Source: Pseudomonadota bacterium (GTDB lineage: Bacteria > Pseudomonadota > Gammaproteobacteria > Xanthomonadales > Xanthomonadaceae). From it: a DNA stretch of 14,112 bases. Under the pieces are notes generated by a model, which saw nothing but the letters and a program-made list of their open reading frames with translations, searched no databases and was not told the DNA's origin. Position 1 is the first letter of the stretch, and each line of letters starts with the position of its first letter. The position numbers and the translations under genes were made by a program. The DNA is taken from assembly GCA_023425225.1 (NCBI GenBank), contig JAFADB010000257.1, positions 1-14,112 of the forward strand. The letters run 5' to 3'. Positions 5,049-13,125 of this stretch are shown piece after piece.

Positions 5049-6481
5049 GGAGTACGCCGCTGTCGCTGATCGCGCACTGGGCCGGCGGCGAGCTGCACGG
5101 CGAGGATACCGTGATCGACGCGGTGTCCAACGACACCCGCACGCTGGCGTCCGGCAGCCTGTACGTGGCGCTGCGCGGCGAGCGCTTCGACGGCCACGAC
5201 TTCGCCGCCGACGCCGCCGCGCGCGGCGCCAGCGCGTTGCTGGTGGAGCGCCTGCTCGACGGGATCGAGCTGCCGCAGCTGCTGGTGGCCGACAGCGAGC
5301 GGGCGCTGGCGCGCATCGCCGCCGGCCTGCAGCGCGACCGGGCGACCAAGGTCTTCGCGATCACCGGCTCCAACGGCAAGACCAGCGTCAAGACGCTGCT
5401 GCTGGCGATCCTGCAGCACGCCGCGCGGCTCAGCGGCGCGGTGGTGTATGCCAACCCGGGCAACCGCAACAACGAGATCGGCCTGCCGCTGGCGGTGATC
5501 GCCGCGCCCGACGAGGCCGATTTCGCCGTCTACGAGATGGGCGCCGGCAAGCCCGGCGACATCGCCTACCTGACCGACATCGCGCGGCCGGATTTCGCCC
5601 TGGTCAACAACATCGCCCCGGCGCACCTGGAGCGCATGGGCAGCCTGCTCGGCGTGGCACGCACCAAGGGCGCGATCTACGCCGCGCTGCCGGCCGACGG
5701 CACGGCGGTGATCAATGCCGACGACGCCTTCGGCCTGTGGTTCGAGCAGGCCCTGCTGGCGCAGCCGCCGCTCGGCCGGCGCGTGCTGCGCTTCGCGCTG
5801 CAGGCCAGTGCCGAGGTGTACGCGCGCCAGTTGCAGCTCGATGCACGGGGCTCGCGCTTCGTGCTGGTGGCGCCGCAGGGCGAGGCCGCGGTGGCGCTGG
5901 CACTGCCCGGCCGCCACAACGTGCTCAACGCACTGGCCGCCGCCTCGCTGGCGCTGGCCGCCGGCATCGGCCTGGAGCAGGTCGCCGCCGGGCTGGGCGA
6001 GGCACGACCGGTGGCGGGCCGCCAGGTCGCGCATGCGCTGCAGGGCGGCGCGGTGCTGATCGACGACAGCTACAACGCCAATCCCGGGTCGCTGGCCGCG
6101 GCCATCGACGCGCTGGCCGCCGGTGGCGGCGAGAATTGGCTTGTGCTGGGCGACATGCGCGAGCTGGGACCGGAGGCGCAGGCGCTGCACGCCGCCGCCG
6201 GACGCCGGGCGCGCGAGGCCAAGCTTGCCCGCCTGTACGCGCTGGGCCCGCTGAGCGCCGCCGCCGCGCAGGCCTTCGGCGAGGGCGGGCGGGTGTTCGA
6301 CTCGCACGCCACGCTGGCGCAGGCGCTGCGGGCCGATATCGACGAACGCCAGGCGGGGGCGGATCCCGCGGAAGAATCGACGCCGCTGCACGTGCTGGTC
6401 AAAGGCTCGCGCGGCAGCGCCATGGACAGGATCGTGAGCGCGCTGCTGGCGCGTGCGGAGGACACCCCGAATGCTGCTTGA
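5045..6481 (+). CDS. murF: MurF, UDP-MurNAc-tripeptide--D-Ala-D-Ala ligase
   Basis: Final cytoplasmic Mur ligase; it attaches D-Ala-D-Ala (from DdlB, encoded downstream) to UDP-MurNAc-tripeptide, giving the pentapeptide. The 478-aa product shows SNDTRTLASGSLYVALRGERFDGHDF at the N-terminus (about residues 28-53), P-loop ITGSNGKTS at 106-114, the family segment NPGNRNNEIGLPL at about 137-149, EMGAGKPGDI, NNIAPAHLERMGS, PGRHNVLNALAAA at 288-300 and DDSYNANPGS at 340-349. GGAGGG at 5034-5039 lies five bases before the ATG, which overlaps the murE stop as ATGA. The 3' end overlaps mraY by 11 bases. A 49-bp stretch at 5895-5943 is nearly identical in DNA to a part of murC. Confidence 0.97.
   Translation: MRSTPLSLIAHWAGGELHGEDTVIDAVSNDTRTLASGSLYVALRGERFDGHDFAADAAARGASALLVERLLDGIELPQLLVADSERALARIAAGLQRDRATKVFAITGSNGKTSVKTLLLAILQHAARLSGAVVYANPGNRNNEIGLPLAVIAAPDEADFAVYEMGAGKPGDIAYLTDIARPDFALVNNIAPAHLERMGSLLGVARTKGAIYAALPADGTAVINADDAFGLWFEQALLAQPPLGRRVLRFALQASAEVYARQLQLDARGSRFVLVAPQGEAAVALALPGRHNVLNALAAASLALAAGIGLEQVAAGLGEARPVAGRQVAHALQGGAVLIDDSYNANPGSLAAAIDALAAGGGENWLVLGDMRELGPEAQALHAAAGRRAREAKLARLYALGPLSAAAAQAFGEGGRVFDSHATLAQALRADIDERQAGADPAEESTPLHVLVKGSRGSAMDRIVSALLARAEDTPNAA
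5895..5943 (+). repeat. 49-bp tract shared with murC (copy in murF)
   Basis: From CGCTGGC to CTGGCCGCCGC this tract matches 10834-10882 in murC at 47 of 49 positions; the two differences are A at 5902 and A at 5932, both G in murC. It encodes the Mur-ligase LPGRHNVLNALAA motif in both genes, in the same frame. Shared protein function explains part of the identity. Confidence 0.85.
6457..6462 (+). promoter_or_regulatory. Shine-Dalgarno deciding the mraY start
   Basis: GGAGGA sits with nine bases between GGAGG and the ATG at 6471. An in-frame GTG at 6453 would start before this site and lacks one of its own; ATG 6471 also gives the N-terminus expected for MraY. Confidence 0.65.
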
Positions 6482-7556
6482 ACTGGCCCGCTGGCTACAG
6501 CAACTGGAGAGCCTGTTCGGGCTGTTCAACTACCTGACGTTCCGCGGCATCCTCGCCGCGCTCACCGCGCTGTTCCTGGCGCTGTGGATGGGCCCGGGCA
6601 TGATCCGCAAGCTGGCCCAGTTCAAGGGTGGCCAGCCGATCCGCCAGGACGGCCCGAAGACCCACTTCTCCAAGGCCGGCACGCCGACCATGGGCGGTTC
6701 GCTGATCCTGCTGTCGGTCACCGTCTCGGTGCTGCTGTGGGGCGACCTGCGCAACCGCTACGTGTGGCTGGTGCTGGCGGTGATGCTGTGCTTCGGCGCG
6801 ATCGGCTGGTACGACGACTGGATCAAGATCGTGCGCCGCGACCCCAACGGGCTGAAGTCGCGCTGGAAGTACCTGCTGCAGTCGATCTTCGGTCTGGCCG
6901 CCGGCCTGTTCCTGTACTACAGCGCCGACGTGCCGGCGGCGATCACCTTCTACATCCCGATGTTCAAGTCGATCGCGCTGCCGCTGGCCGGGCTGAGCTT
7001 CGTGGTGATCGCCTACTTCTGGATCGTCGGCTTCTCCAACGCGGTCAACCTGACCGACGGCCTGGACGGGCTGGCGATCATGCCCACCGTGCTGGTGGCC
7101 TGCGCGCTGGGCGTGTTCGCCTACGCCTCGGGCAACGCGGTGTTCTCGGCCTACCTGAAGATCCCCACCATTCCCGGCGCCGGCGAACTGGTGATCATCT
7201 GCTCGGCGATCGCCGGCGCGGGGCTGGGCTTCCTGTGGTTCAACACCTACCCGGCACAGGTGTTCATGGGCGACATCGGCGCGCTGGCGCTGGGCGCGGT
7301 GCTGGGCACCATCGCGGTGATCGTGCGCCAGGAGCTGGTGCTGGTGATCATGGGCGGGGTGTTCGTCATCGAGACGCTGTCGGTGATGATCCAGGTGGCC
7401 AGCTTCAAGCTCACCGGCAAGCGCGTGTTCCGCATGGCGCCGATCCACCACCATTTCGAGCTTAAGGGCTGGCCGGAGCCGCGAGTGATCGTGCGCTTCT
7501 GGATCATCTCGGTGGTGCTGGTGCTGGTCGGCCTGGCAACGTTGAAGGTGCGCTGA
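6471..7556 (+). CDS. mraY: MraY, phospho-MurNAc-pentapeptide translocase (lipid I synthase)
   Basis: Polytopic inner-membrane enzyme that transfers phospho-MurNAc-pentapeptide from UDP to undecaprenyl phosphate, making lipid I. The 361-aa product is almost the same length as E. coli MraY (360). Hydrophobic segments run throughout, about ten in all. Diagnostic parts are FNYLTFRG (19-26), DGPKTHFSKAGTPTMGG (60-76), the catalytic pair D115-D116 in GWYDDWIK, NAVNLTDGLDGLA (190-202), MGDIGALALG with D268, and the APIHHHFELKGWPEPRV segment (323-339) with histidines 326-328. The residue after MGDIG is Ala where E. coli has Ser. The gene overlaps murF by 11 bases and ftsW by one base (TGATG). In most gammaproteobacteria murD would follow; here ftsW does. 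Confidence 0.98.
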   Translation: MLLELARWLQQLESLFGLFNYLTFRGILAALTALFLALWMGPGMIRKLAQFKGGQPIRQDGPKTHFSKAGTPTMGGSLILLSVTVSVLLWGDLRNRYVWLVLAVMLCFGAIGWYDDWIKIVRRDPNGLKSRWKYLLQSIFGLAAGLFLYYSADVPAAITFYIPMFKSIALPLAGLSFVVIAYFWIVGFSNAVNLTDGLDGLAIMPTVLVACALGVFAYASGNAVFSAYLKIPTIPGAGELVIICSAIAGAGLGFLWFNTYPAQVFMGDIGALALGAVLGTIAVIVRQELVLVIMGGVFVIETLSVMIQVASFKLTGKRVFRMAPIHHHFELKGWPEPRVIVRFWIISVVLVLVGLATLKVR

Positions 7557-8866
7557 TGAACGACTTCTCGCACCAGGCCACCCGACTCGAGGCCATCGGC
7601 GGCCGCTACGACAAGTGGCTGCTCGGCACCGCGCTGGCGCTGGCGGCGCTGGGCGTGGTGATGGTGGCCTCCAGCTCGATCGAGCTGACCGCCAGCCCGT
7701 TCTACTACCTGAGCCGCCACCTGGTGTTCCTGGGCGTGGGCATCGGTCTGGCGTACTGGGTCATGCGCACCGAGCTCAAGACCGTGGAGAAGTACAACCA
7801 GCTGCTGCTGCTGGGCTGCTTCGCGCTGCTGATCGTGGTGTTCGTGCCGGGCATCGGCAGCAGCGTCAACGGCGCGCGGCGCTGGATCAACCTGGGCGTG
7901 TCCCGGTTCCAGACCGTGGAAGCGGTCAAGGTGCTGTACATCGTCTGGCTGGCCAGCTACCTGGTGCGCTTCCGCGACGACGTCTACGCCACCTGGCCGG
8001 CCATGCTAAAGCCGATCGGCGTGGTCGCGCTGCTGGTGGCGCTGCTGCTGATGCAGCCGGACTTCGGCTCCTCGGCGCTGCTGGTGGCCATCACCGCCGG
8101 CATGCTGGTGCTGGGCGGGGTGAACCTGCCGCGGATGTCGGCGCCGGTCGTCATCGGCCTGCCGGTCCTGGCCGCGATCGCGATCGTCGAGCCGTACCGC
8201 CTGCGCCGCATCACCTCGTTCTGGGACCCGTGGGCCGACCAGCTCGGCTCGGGCTACCAGCTGTCCAACGCGCTGATGGCGATCGGCCGCGGCGAGTGGC
8301 TCGGCGTGGGCCTGGGCGCCTCGGTGCAGAAGCTGAACTACCTGCCCGAATCGCATACCGACTTCATCTTCTCGGTCATCGCCGAGGAGCTGGGGTTCGT
8401 CGGCGTGTGCCTGGTGGTCGGCCTGTACGCGCTGCTGGTCGGGCGCGCGTTCTGGCTGGGCATGAAGTGCGTGGAGATGCAGCGCCACTTCTCCGGCTAC
8501 ATCGCCTTCGGCATCGCGCTGTGGATCAGCATGCAGGCCTTCGTCTCCATCGGCGTCAACCTCGGCATCCTGCCGACCAAGGGCCTGACGCTGCCGCTGA
8601 TCTCCTCCGGCGGTTCCTCGGTGCTGATGACCTGCGTGGCGGTCGGGCTGCTGCTGCGCGTGTCCTACGAACTCGACCGCGCCACCCAGGTGTCGCGCAT
8701 CCGCAGCGAGGCGATCGGCGCCGACGTGGCAGGTCCTGCGGCGACGCCGGACACGCCGCTGCGCGAGCCGGCGGCGGTGGTCGCCGATGCGCTGCACGAT
8801 GCCGCCAGCCGCAACGTCCGCGCGGCGCGTCCGCGCATCGAGCCCACGTTCGGGAGGCTGGCATGA
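7556..8866 (+). CDS. ftsW: FtsW, septal SEDS peptidoglycan polymerase
   Basis: Inner-membrane SEDS-family glycosyltransferase that polymerises lipid II at the septum in complex with FtsI. The 436-aa product has about ten hydrophobic segments between residues 20 and 370. Family features are SVNGARRWINLG (103-114), QPDFGSSALL (167-176), the region YLPESHTDFIFSVIAEELG (262-280) with the likely catalytic Asp D269, and KGLTLPLISSGGSS (342-355). A soluble C-terminal tail of about 58 residues (379-436) is Ala/Pro/Arg-rich and shows no domain. GAAGG at 7544-7548 precedes the ATG, which shares one base with the mraY stop. The 3' end overlaps murG by ATGA. RodA, the elongation paralogue, is excluded mainly by context between mraY and murG. 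Confidence 0.97.
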   Translation: MNDFSHQATRLEAIGGRYDKWLLGTALALAALGVVMVASSSIELTASPFYYLSRHLVFLGVGIGLAYWVMRTELKTVEKYNQLLLLGCFALLIVVFVPGIGSSVNGARRWINLGVSRFQTVEAVKVLYIVWLASYLVRFRDDVYATWPAMLKPIGVVALLVALLLMQPDFGSSALLVAITAGMLVLGGVNLPRMSAPVVIGLPVLAAIAIVEPYRLRRITSFWDPWADQLGSGYQLSNALMAIGRGEWLGVGLGASVQKLNYLPESHTDFIFSVIAEELGFVGVCLVVGLYALLVGRAFWLGMKCVEMQRHFSGYIAFGIALWISMQAFVSIGVNLGILPTKGLTLPLISSGGSSVLMTCVAVGLLLRVSYELDRATQVSRIRSEAIGADVAGPAATPDTPLREPAAVVADALHDAASRNVRAARPRIEPTFGRLA

Positions 8867-9996
8867 GCGCCTTCCCGGTCAACGCCGCGCAGGCGCGTCC
8901 GGTGCTGATCCTGGCCGGTGGCACCGGCGGGCACATCTTTCCGGCGCTGGCGGTGGCCAAGGTGCTGCGCGAGCGCGGCATCCCAGTGGCTTGGCTGGGC
9001 GCGGCGGGCCGGATGGAAACCCGCCTGGTGCCGCAGCACGGCATCGAGCTGGACACCATCGAGATCGCCGGACTGCGCGGCAAGGGCGCGCTGGCGTTGC
9101 TGGGCGCGCCGCTGCGGGTGCTGCGTGCGGTACGCGCCGCGGTCGCGGTGCTGCGTCGGCGCCACCCGCGCGCGGTGGTGAGCTTCGGCGGTTTCGCCGC
9201 CGGTCCGGGCGGGCTGGCCGCGCGCCTGTGCGGGTTGCCGCTGATCGTGCACGAACAGAACCGCGCGCCCGGCATGACCAACAAGGTGCTGTCGCGCTTC
9301 GCGCGGCGGGTGCTGAGCGGCTTCCCGGGCAGTTTCCCCGGCCGCGAGGAAGCGGTGGGCAACCCGGTGCGCGAGGACATCGCCGCCATCGCGTCGCCGG
9401 CGCAGCGCCTGGCCGGCCGCGGCGGCCCGCTGCGGCTGCTGGTGCTGGGCGGCAGCCAGGGCGCCCGCGCGCTCAACGACGCCGTGCCGCAGGCCCTGGC
9501 GGCCCTGGCCGGCACCGCCATCGAGGTGCGCCACCAGTGCGGCGAGAAGCTGCACGGCGAGGCGCTGGCCAGCTATGCCGCCGCCGGCGTGCAGGCCAGC
9601 GTCGAACCCTTCATCGCCGACATGACCGCGGCCTACGCCTGGGCCGACCTGGTGGTGTGCCGCGCCGGCGCCTCGACCCTGGCCGAGCTGTGCGCGGCCG
9701 GCGTCGGCAGCGTGCTGGTGCCGTTCGCCGCAGCGGTCGACGACCACCAGACCCGCAACGCCGAGTACCTGGTCGAGCGCGGTGCCGCCGTGCTGCTGAA
9801 GCAGGACGAGGCGCTGGCCGCCCACCTGCAGCAGGCGCTGGCCGAACTGTCCGCCGACCCGGCGCTGCGCCTGTCGATGGCGCAGGCCGCGCGCGCGCTG
9901 GCCAAGACCGATGCGGCCGAACGCATCGCCGACATCATCCTCGAGGAATCCGCAGTGCCCGCCCAGACCGCCTCCCAGCCGGGGAACGCCCGATGA
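8863..9996 (+). CDS. murG: MurG, lipid II synthase (GlcNAc transferase)
   Basis: Peripheral inner-membrane GT-B glycosyltransferase that transfers GlcNAc from UDP-GlcNAc to lipid I, giving lipid II. In the 377-aa product the N-terminal domain carries GGTGGHIFPALAVA (19-32), SFGGFAAGPGGLAA (107-120) and HEQNRAPG (130-137). The C-terminal domain carries LGGSQGARALN (195-205), RAGASTLAEL (267-276) and DDHQTRNAEYL (293-303) for UDP-GlcNAc binding. Residues about 363-377 form a short tail past the last family helix. GGGAGG at 8852-8857 lies five bases before the ATG, inside the end of ftsW. It overlaps ftsW and murC by four bases each. All motifs are intact, so an active enzyme is expected. Confidence 0.98.
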   Translation: MSAFPVNAAQARPVLILAGGTGGHIFPALAVAKVLRERGIPVAWLGAAGRMETRLVPQHGIELDTIEIAGLRGKGALALLGAPLRVLRAVRAAVAVLRRRHPRAVVSFGGFAAGPGGLAARLCGLPLIVHEQNRAPGMTNKVLSRFARRVLSGFPGSFPGREEAVGNPVREDIAAIASPAQRLAGRGGPLRLLVLGGSQGARALNDAVPQALAALAGTAIEVRHQCGEKLHGEALASYAAAGVQASVEPFIADMTAAYAWADLVVCRAGASTLAELCAAGVGSVLVPFAAAVDDHQTRNAEYLVERGAAVLLKQDEALAAHLQQALAELSADPALRLSMAQAARALAKTDAAERIADIILEESAVPAQTASQPGNAR

Positions 9997-11429
9997 TCCG
10001 CCGCCTGCACGACACCGAGGACCTGGTGCGCGCCTTCCCGCGCGTGCACTTCGTCGGCATCGGCGGCACCGGCATGAGCGGCATCGCCGAGGTGATGCTG
10101 ACGCTGGGCTACGAGGTCTCCGGCTCGGACAACGCCGACAACGCCGCCACCCGCCGGCTGGCACGGCTGGGCGCGCGGGTGATGCGCGGGCACTCGGCCG
10201 CCAACGTGCTCGGCACCGACTGCGTGGTCGTCTCCAGTGCCATCCGCGAGGACAACCCCGAGCTGATGGAGGCGCGCAGCCACCGCATCCCGATCATGCC
10301 GCGCGCGGCCATGCTCGCCGAGCTGATGCGTTTCCGCCGCGGCATCGCCGTGGCCGGCACCCACGGCAAGACCACCACCACCAGCCTGACCGCCGCGGTG
10401 CTCAGCGAAGGCGGGCTGGACCCGACCTTCGTCATCGGCGGCCAGCTGCTCGCCGCCGGCGCCAACGCGCGCCTGGGCACCGGCCAGTGGCTGGTGGCCG
10501 AGGCCGACGAGAGCGACGGCAGCTTCCTGCGCCTGAACCCGCTGGTGTCGGTCATCACCAACATCGATGCCGACCACCTGGAGAACTACGGCAACGACTT
10601 CGCCCGCGTGCAGGCGGCCTTCGCCGAGTTCCTGCAGCGGCTGCCGTTCTACGGCCTGGCGGTGCTGTGCATCGACGATCCGGAAGTGGCGGCGCTGGCG
10701 GCGAAGACGCCGCGCCACGTGATGAGCTACGGCTTCAACAAGAACGCCGACATCCGCGCCGACGACGTGGTGCAGGAAGGCGCGCGCATGCATTTCACCC
10801 TGCGCCTGCCCGGCGACCAGTCGCTGCCGGTGACGCTGGCGCTGCCCGGCCGCCACAACGTGCTCAACGCGCTGGCCGCCGCGGCGGTGGGCTGGCAGCT
10901 GGGCGTAGACCCGGGCGCGATCGCGCGGGCGCTGGAAGGCTTCGCCGGCATCGGCCGGCGCTTCAACGACCTGGGCGAGGTGACCACGCCCAACGGCGCG
11001 CGCGTGCGCGTCATCGACGACTACGGCCACCACCCGCGCGAGCTGGCCGCGGTGTTCGCCGCTGCCCGCGGCGGCTGGCCGGGCAAGCGCCTGGTACTGG
11101 CCTTCCAGCCGCACCGCTACAGCCGCACCCGCGACCAGTTCGACGCCTTCGCCGCGGTGCTCAGCGAGGTCGATGCGCTGGTGCTCAGCGAGGTCTACCC
11201 GGCCGGCGAGCAGCCCATTCCCGGCGCCGACGCCAAGTCGCTGGCGCGCGCCATCCGCGCGCGCGGCCGCAGCGAGCCGGTGGTGGTCGGCCATGCCTCC
11301 GAGCTGGCCCGGGTGCTGCCCGACGTGCTGCAGGACGGCGACCTGCTGCTGATGATGGGCGCCGGCGACATCGGCGCGGTATCGCAGCAGATCGCCACAG
11401 AGGGATTCACGGAGGTGCCGAAGGCATGA
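9993..11429 (+). CDS. murC: MurC, UDP-MurNAc--L-alanine ligase
   Basis: Cytoplasmic ATP-dependent ligase that adds L-Ala to UDP-MurNAc, the first stem-peptide residue. The 478-aa product begins with a Rossmann-like FVGIGGTGMSGIAEV (20-34). The ATPase domain has P-loop AGTHGKTTTT (121-130), EADESDGSFL (170-179) and NIDADHLENYG (190-200). The C-terminal domain has PGRHNVLNALAAAA (285-298), DDYGHHPREL (342-351) and FQPHRYSRTRD (371-381). These segments, particularly HGKTTTT and DDYGHHP, separate MurC from MurD/E/F; Mpl is less likely because of the DDYGHHP form and dcw context. The Shine-Dalgarno is weak (GGGGA at 9981-9985), so coupling to murG through the ATGA overlap probably matters. It overlaps ddlB by ATGA. 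Confidence 0.97.
   Translation: MIRRLHDTEDLVRAFPRVHFVGIGGTGMSGIAEVMLTLGYEVSGSDNADNAATRRLARLGARVMRGHSAANVLGTDCVVVSSAIREDNPELMEARSHRIPIMPRAAMLAELMRFRRGIAVAGTHGKTTTTSLTAAVLSEGGLDPTFVIGGQLLAAGANARLGTGQWLVAEADESDGSFLRLNPLVSVITNIDADHLENYGNDFARVQAAFAEFLQRLPFYGLAVLCIDDPEVAALAAKTPRHVMSYGFNKNADIRADDVVQEGARMHFTLRLPGDQSLPVTLALPGRHNVLNALAAAAVGWQLGVDPGAIARALEGFAGIGRRFNDLGEVTTPNGARVRVIDDYGHHPRELAAVFAAARGGWPGKRLVLAFQPHRYSRTRDQFDAFAAVLSEVDALVLSEVYPAGEQPIPGADAKSLARAIRARGRSEPVVVGHASELARVLPDVLQDGDLLLMMGAGDIGAVSQQIATEGFTEVPKA
10834..10882 (+). repeat. 49-bp tract shared with murF (copy in murC)
   Basis: Direct-orientation partner of the tract at 5895-5943 in murF, differing at two third-codon positions. The two copies are about 4.9 kb apart in the same operon. 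Confidence 0.85.
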
Positions 11430-12397
11430 GCCGCGCGCTGCCGCCGCTGCGCTGCACCGACCCGGCCGTGTTCGGCCGCGTCGCCGTGCTGCTCGGCGGC
11501 ACCTCGTCCGAACGCGAGGTGTCGCTGGACTCGGGCCGCAACGTGCTCGAGGCGCTGCGCGCGCGCGGCGTCGATGCGCAGCCGGTGGACGGCATCCCGG
11601 CGCTGGCGCAGGCATTGGCGCAGCAGCGCTTCGATCGCGTGTTCAACGTGCTGCACGGCCATGCCGGCGGCGGCGAGGACGGCATCGTGCAGGGACTGAT
11701 GCAGGCCTTCGGCGTGCCGTACACCGGCTCGGGCGTACTCGGCTCGGCGCTGAGCATGGACAAGGTGCGCAGCAAGCAGGTGTGGCTGTCGCTGGGCCTG
11801 CCGACCCCGCACCATGCCGCGCTGGCGGCCGGCGCGGGCCGTGCGCAGATGCATGCGGCGGCGGCCGCGCTGGACCTGCCGGTGATCGTCAAGCCGGCCA
11901 ACGAGGGCTCCAGCGTCGGCATCAGCCGCGTGTTCGACAGCGCGCAGCTGGACGAGGCGGTGGCGCTGGCCGCGCGTTACGACGGCCAGCTGCTGATGGA
12001 GCGGCTGGTCGAGGGCGACGAACTGACCGTGGCCATCCTCGGCGACGTCGCGCTGCCGTCGATCCGCATCGTCCCCAGGGGCCAGTGGTACGACTACGAC
12101 GCCAAGTACCTGGCCGAGGACACGCAGTACCTGTGCCCCGGACTGGAGGGCGAGGACGAGGCCGCGATCGGCCGCCTGGCGCTGGCCGCGTTCGCCGCCC
12201 TGGGCTGCAGCGGCTGGGGCCGGGTGGACGTGATGCGCGAGCGCGCCAGCGGCGAGTTCTTCCTGCTGGAGGCCAACACCGCGCCCGGCATGACCAGCCA
12301 CTCGCTGGTGCCCAAGGCGGCGGCGCAGGTCGGCATCGGTTTCGAGGAACTGGTGTGGCGGGTGCTGGAGCAGACGCTCGACGAGGTGCCGGCATGA
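11426..12397 (+). CDS. ddlB: DdlB, D-alanine--D-alanine ligase
   Basis: Cytoplasmic ATP-grasp ligase that makes D-Ala-D-Ala for MurF. In the 323-aa product the N-terminal part has LLGGTSSEREVSLDSG (22-37) and HGHAGGGEDGIVQG (77-90), then YTGSGVLGSALSMDK (99-113). The ATP-grasp part has VIVKPANEGSSVGI (153-166), YDYDAKYL (222-229), GWGRVDVM (263-270) and the Mg-binding EANTAPGMTSHSLVPK (282-297). The segment between HG and GEDG is two residues longer than in E. coli DdlB (HGRGGEDG); I recall a similar form in Xanthomonas, so it is probably a lineage trait. GGAGG at 11411-11415 lies ten bases before the ATG. ATGA overlaps link it to murC and ftsQ. The KYL and SMDK forms give no hint of a D-Lac or D-Ser ligase. 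Confidence 0.97.
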   Translation: MSRALPPLRCTDPAVFGRVAVLLGGTSSEREVSLDSGRNVLEALRARGVDAQPVDGIPALAQALAQQRFDRVFNVLHGHAGGGEDGIVQGLMQAFGVPYTGSGVLGSALSMDKVRSKQVWLSLGLPTPHHAALAAGAGRAQMHAAAAALDLPVIVKPANEGSSVGISRVFDSAQLDEAVALAARYDGQLLMERLVEGDELTVAILGDVALPSIRIVPRGQWYDYDAKYLAEDTQYLCPGLEGEDEAAIGRLALAAFAALGCSGWGRVDVMRERASGEFFLLEANTAPGMTSHSLVPKAAAQVGIGFEELVWRVLEQTLDEVPA

Positions 12398-13125
12398 ACG
12401 CGGCGCTGCGCATCCTCGCCTGGCTGCTGGCGGTTGCCGTGGTTGCGCTGCCGGTGGTGGCGGTGCTCAACGGCTGGGTCGGCGCCGAGCGCTGGCCGCT
12501 GACCCGGCTGCGGGTCAGCGGCGAGCTGCAGCGGGTGCCGGCCGAGCAGCTGCGCGCGGTGGTGCTGCCATACGCGCACAAGGGCTTCTTCGCGGTCGAT
12601 CTCGACCATGCGCAGGACGCGGTCAGGCGCCTGCCGTGGGTCGAGTCGGCGCAGGTCAGCAAGCAGTGGCCCGACGTGCTGGAGGTGCGCGTGGTCGAGC
12701 ACAAGCCGTTCGCGCGCTGGGGCAAGGACCGCATGTTGTCCGAGCAGGGCCGCCTGTTCCCGGTGCCGCCGGGGCTGAAGGACGTGCAGCTGCCGCTGCT
12801 GGGCGGCCCGGACAGCAAGACCACCGAGGTGGTCGAGCTCTACAACCAGTCGCGGGCGATGTTCGCCCCGGCCGGCCTGGAAGTGCGTGCGCTGGTGATG
12901 GATGACCGCGGCAGCTGGTCGCTGGCGCTGGGCAACGGCACCGAGGTGGTGATCGGCCGCGACGACGCCCGCGCGCGCCTGGCGCGCTTCGCCCGGGTGC
13001 TGCCGCAGCTGGTCAACGCGCAGCAGCCGATCGAGCGCGCCGATCTTCGCTACACCAACGGCTTCACGCTGAGCTGGGGCGCACCGGCGGCGGAAGCGCA
13101 GAAGCCAAAGCAGGGCAGGACATGA
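12394..13125 (+). CDS. ftsQ: FtsQ, bitopic cell division protein (POTRA domain)
   Basis: Inner-membrane divisome protein that scaffolds FtsB and FtsL. The 243-aa product has a very short cytoplasmic start, a membrane helix at about residues 7-27, a POTRA domain at about 36-103 (LTRLRVSGELQRVPAEQL, then LPWVESAQVSKQWPDVLEVRVVEH split across 80-103), and a beta domain with ARWG, LSEQGRLFPVP and RFARVLPQL. The canonical POTRA ending, WP..L.V.V.EH.P.ARW, is clear at 92-109. The last residues are a Lys/Gln-rich tail. GAGGTG at 12383-12388 precedes the ATG, which overlaps the ddlB stop. The TGA overlaps ftsA. Shorter than E. coli FtsQ (276 aa), chiefly at the N-terminus. Confidence 0.96.
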   Translation: MNAALRILAWLLAVAVVALPVVAVLNGWVGAERWPLTRLRVSGELQRVPAEQLRAVVLPYAHKGFFAVDLDHAQDAVRRLPWVESAQVSKQWPDVLEVRVVEHKPFARWGKDRMLSEQGRLFPVPPGLKDVQLPLLGGPDSKTTEVVELYNQSRAMFAPAGLEVRALVMDDRGSWSLALGNGTEVVIGRDDARARLARFARVLPQLVNAQQPIERADLRYTNGFTLSWGAPAAEAQKPKQGRT

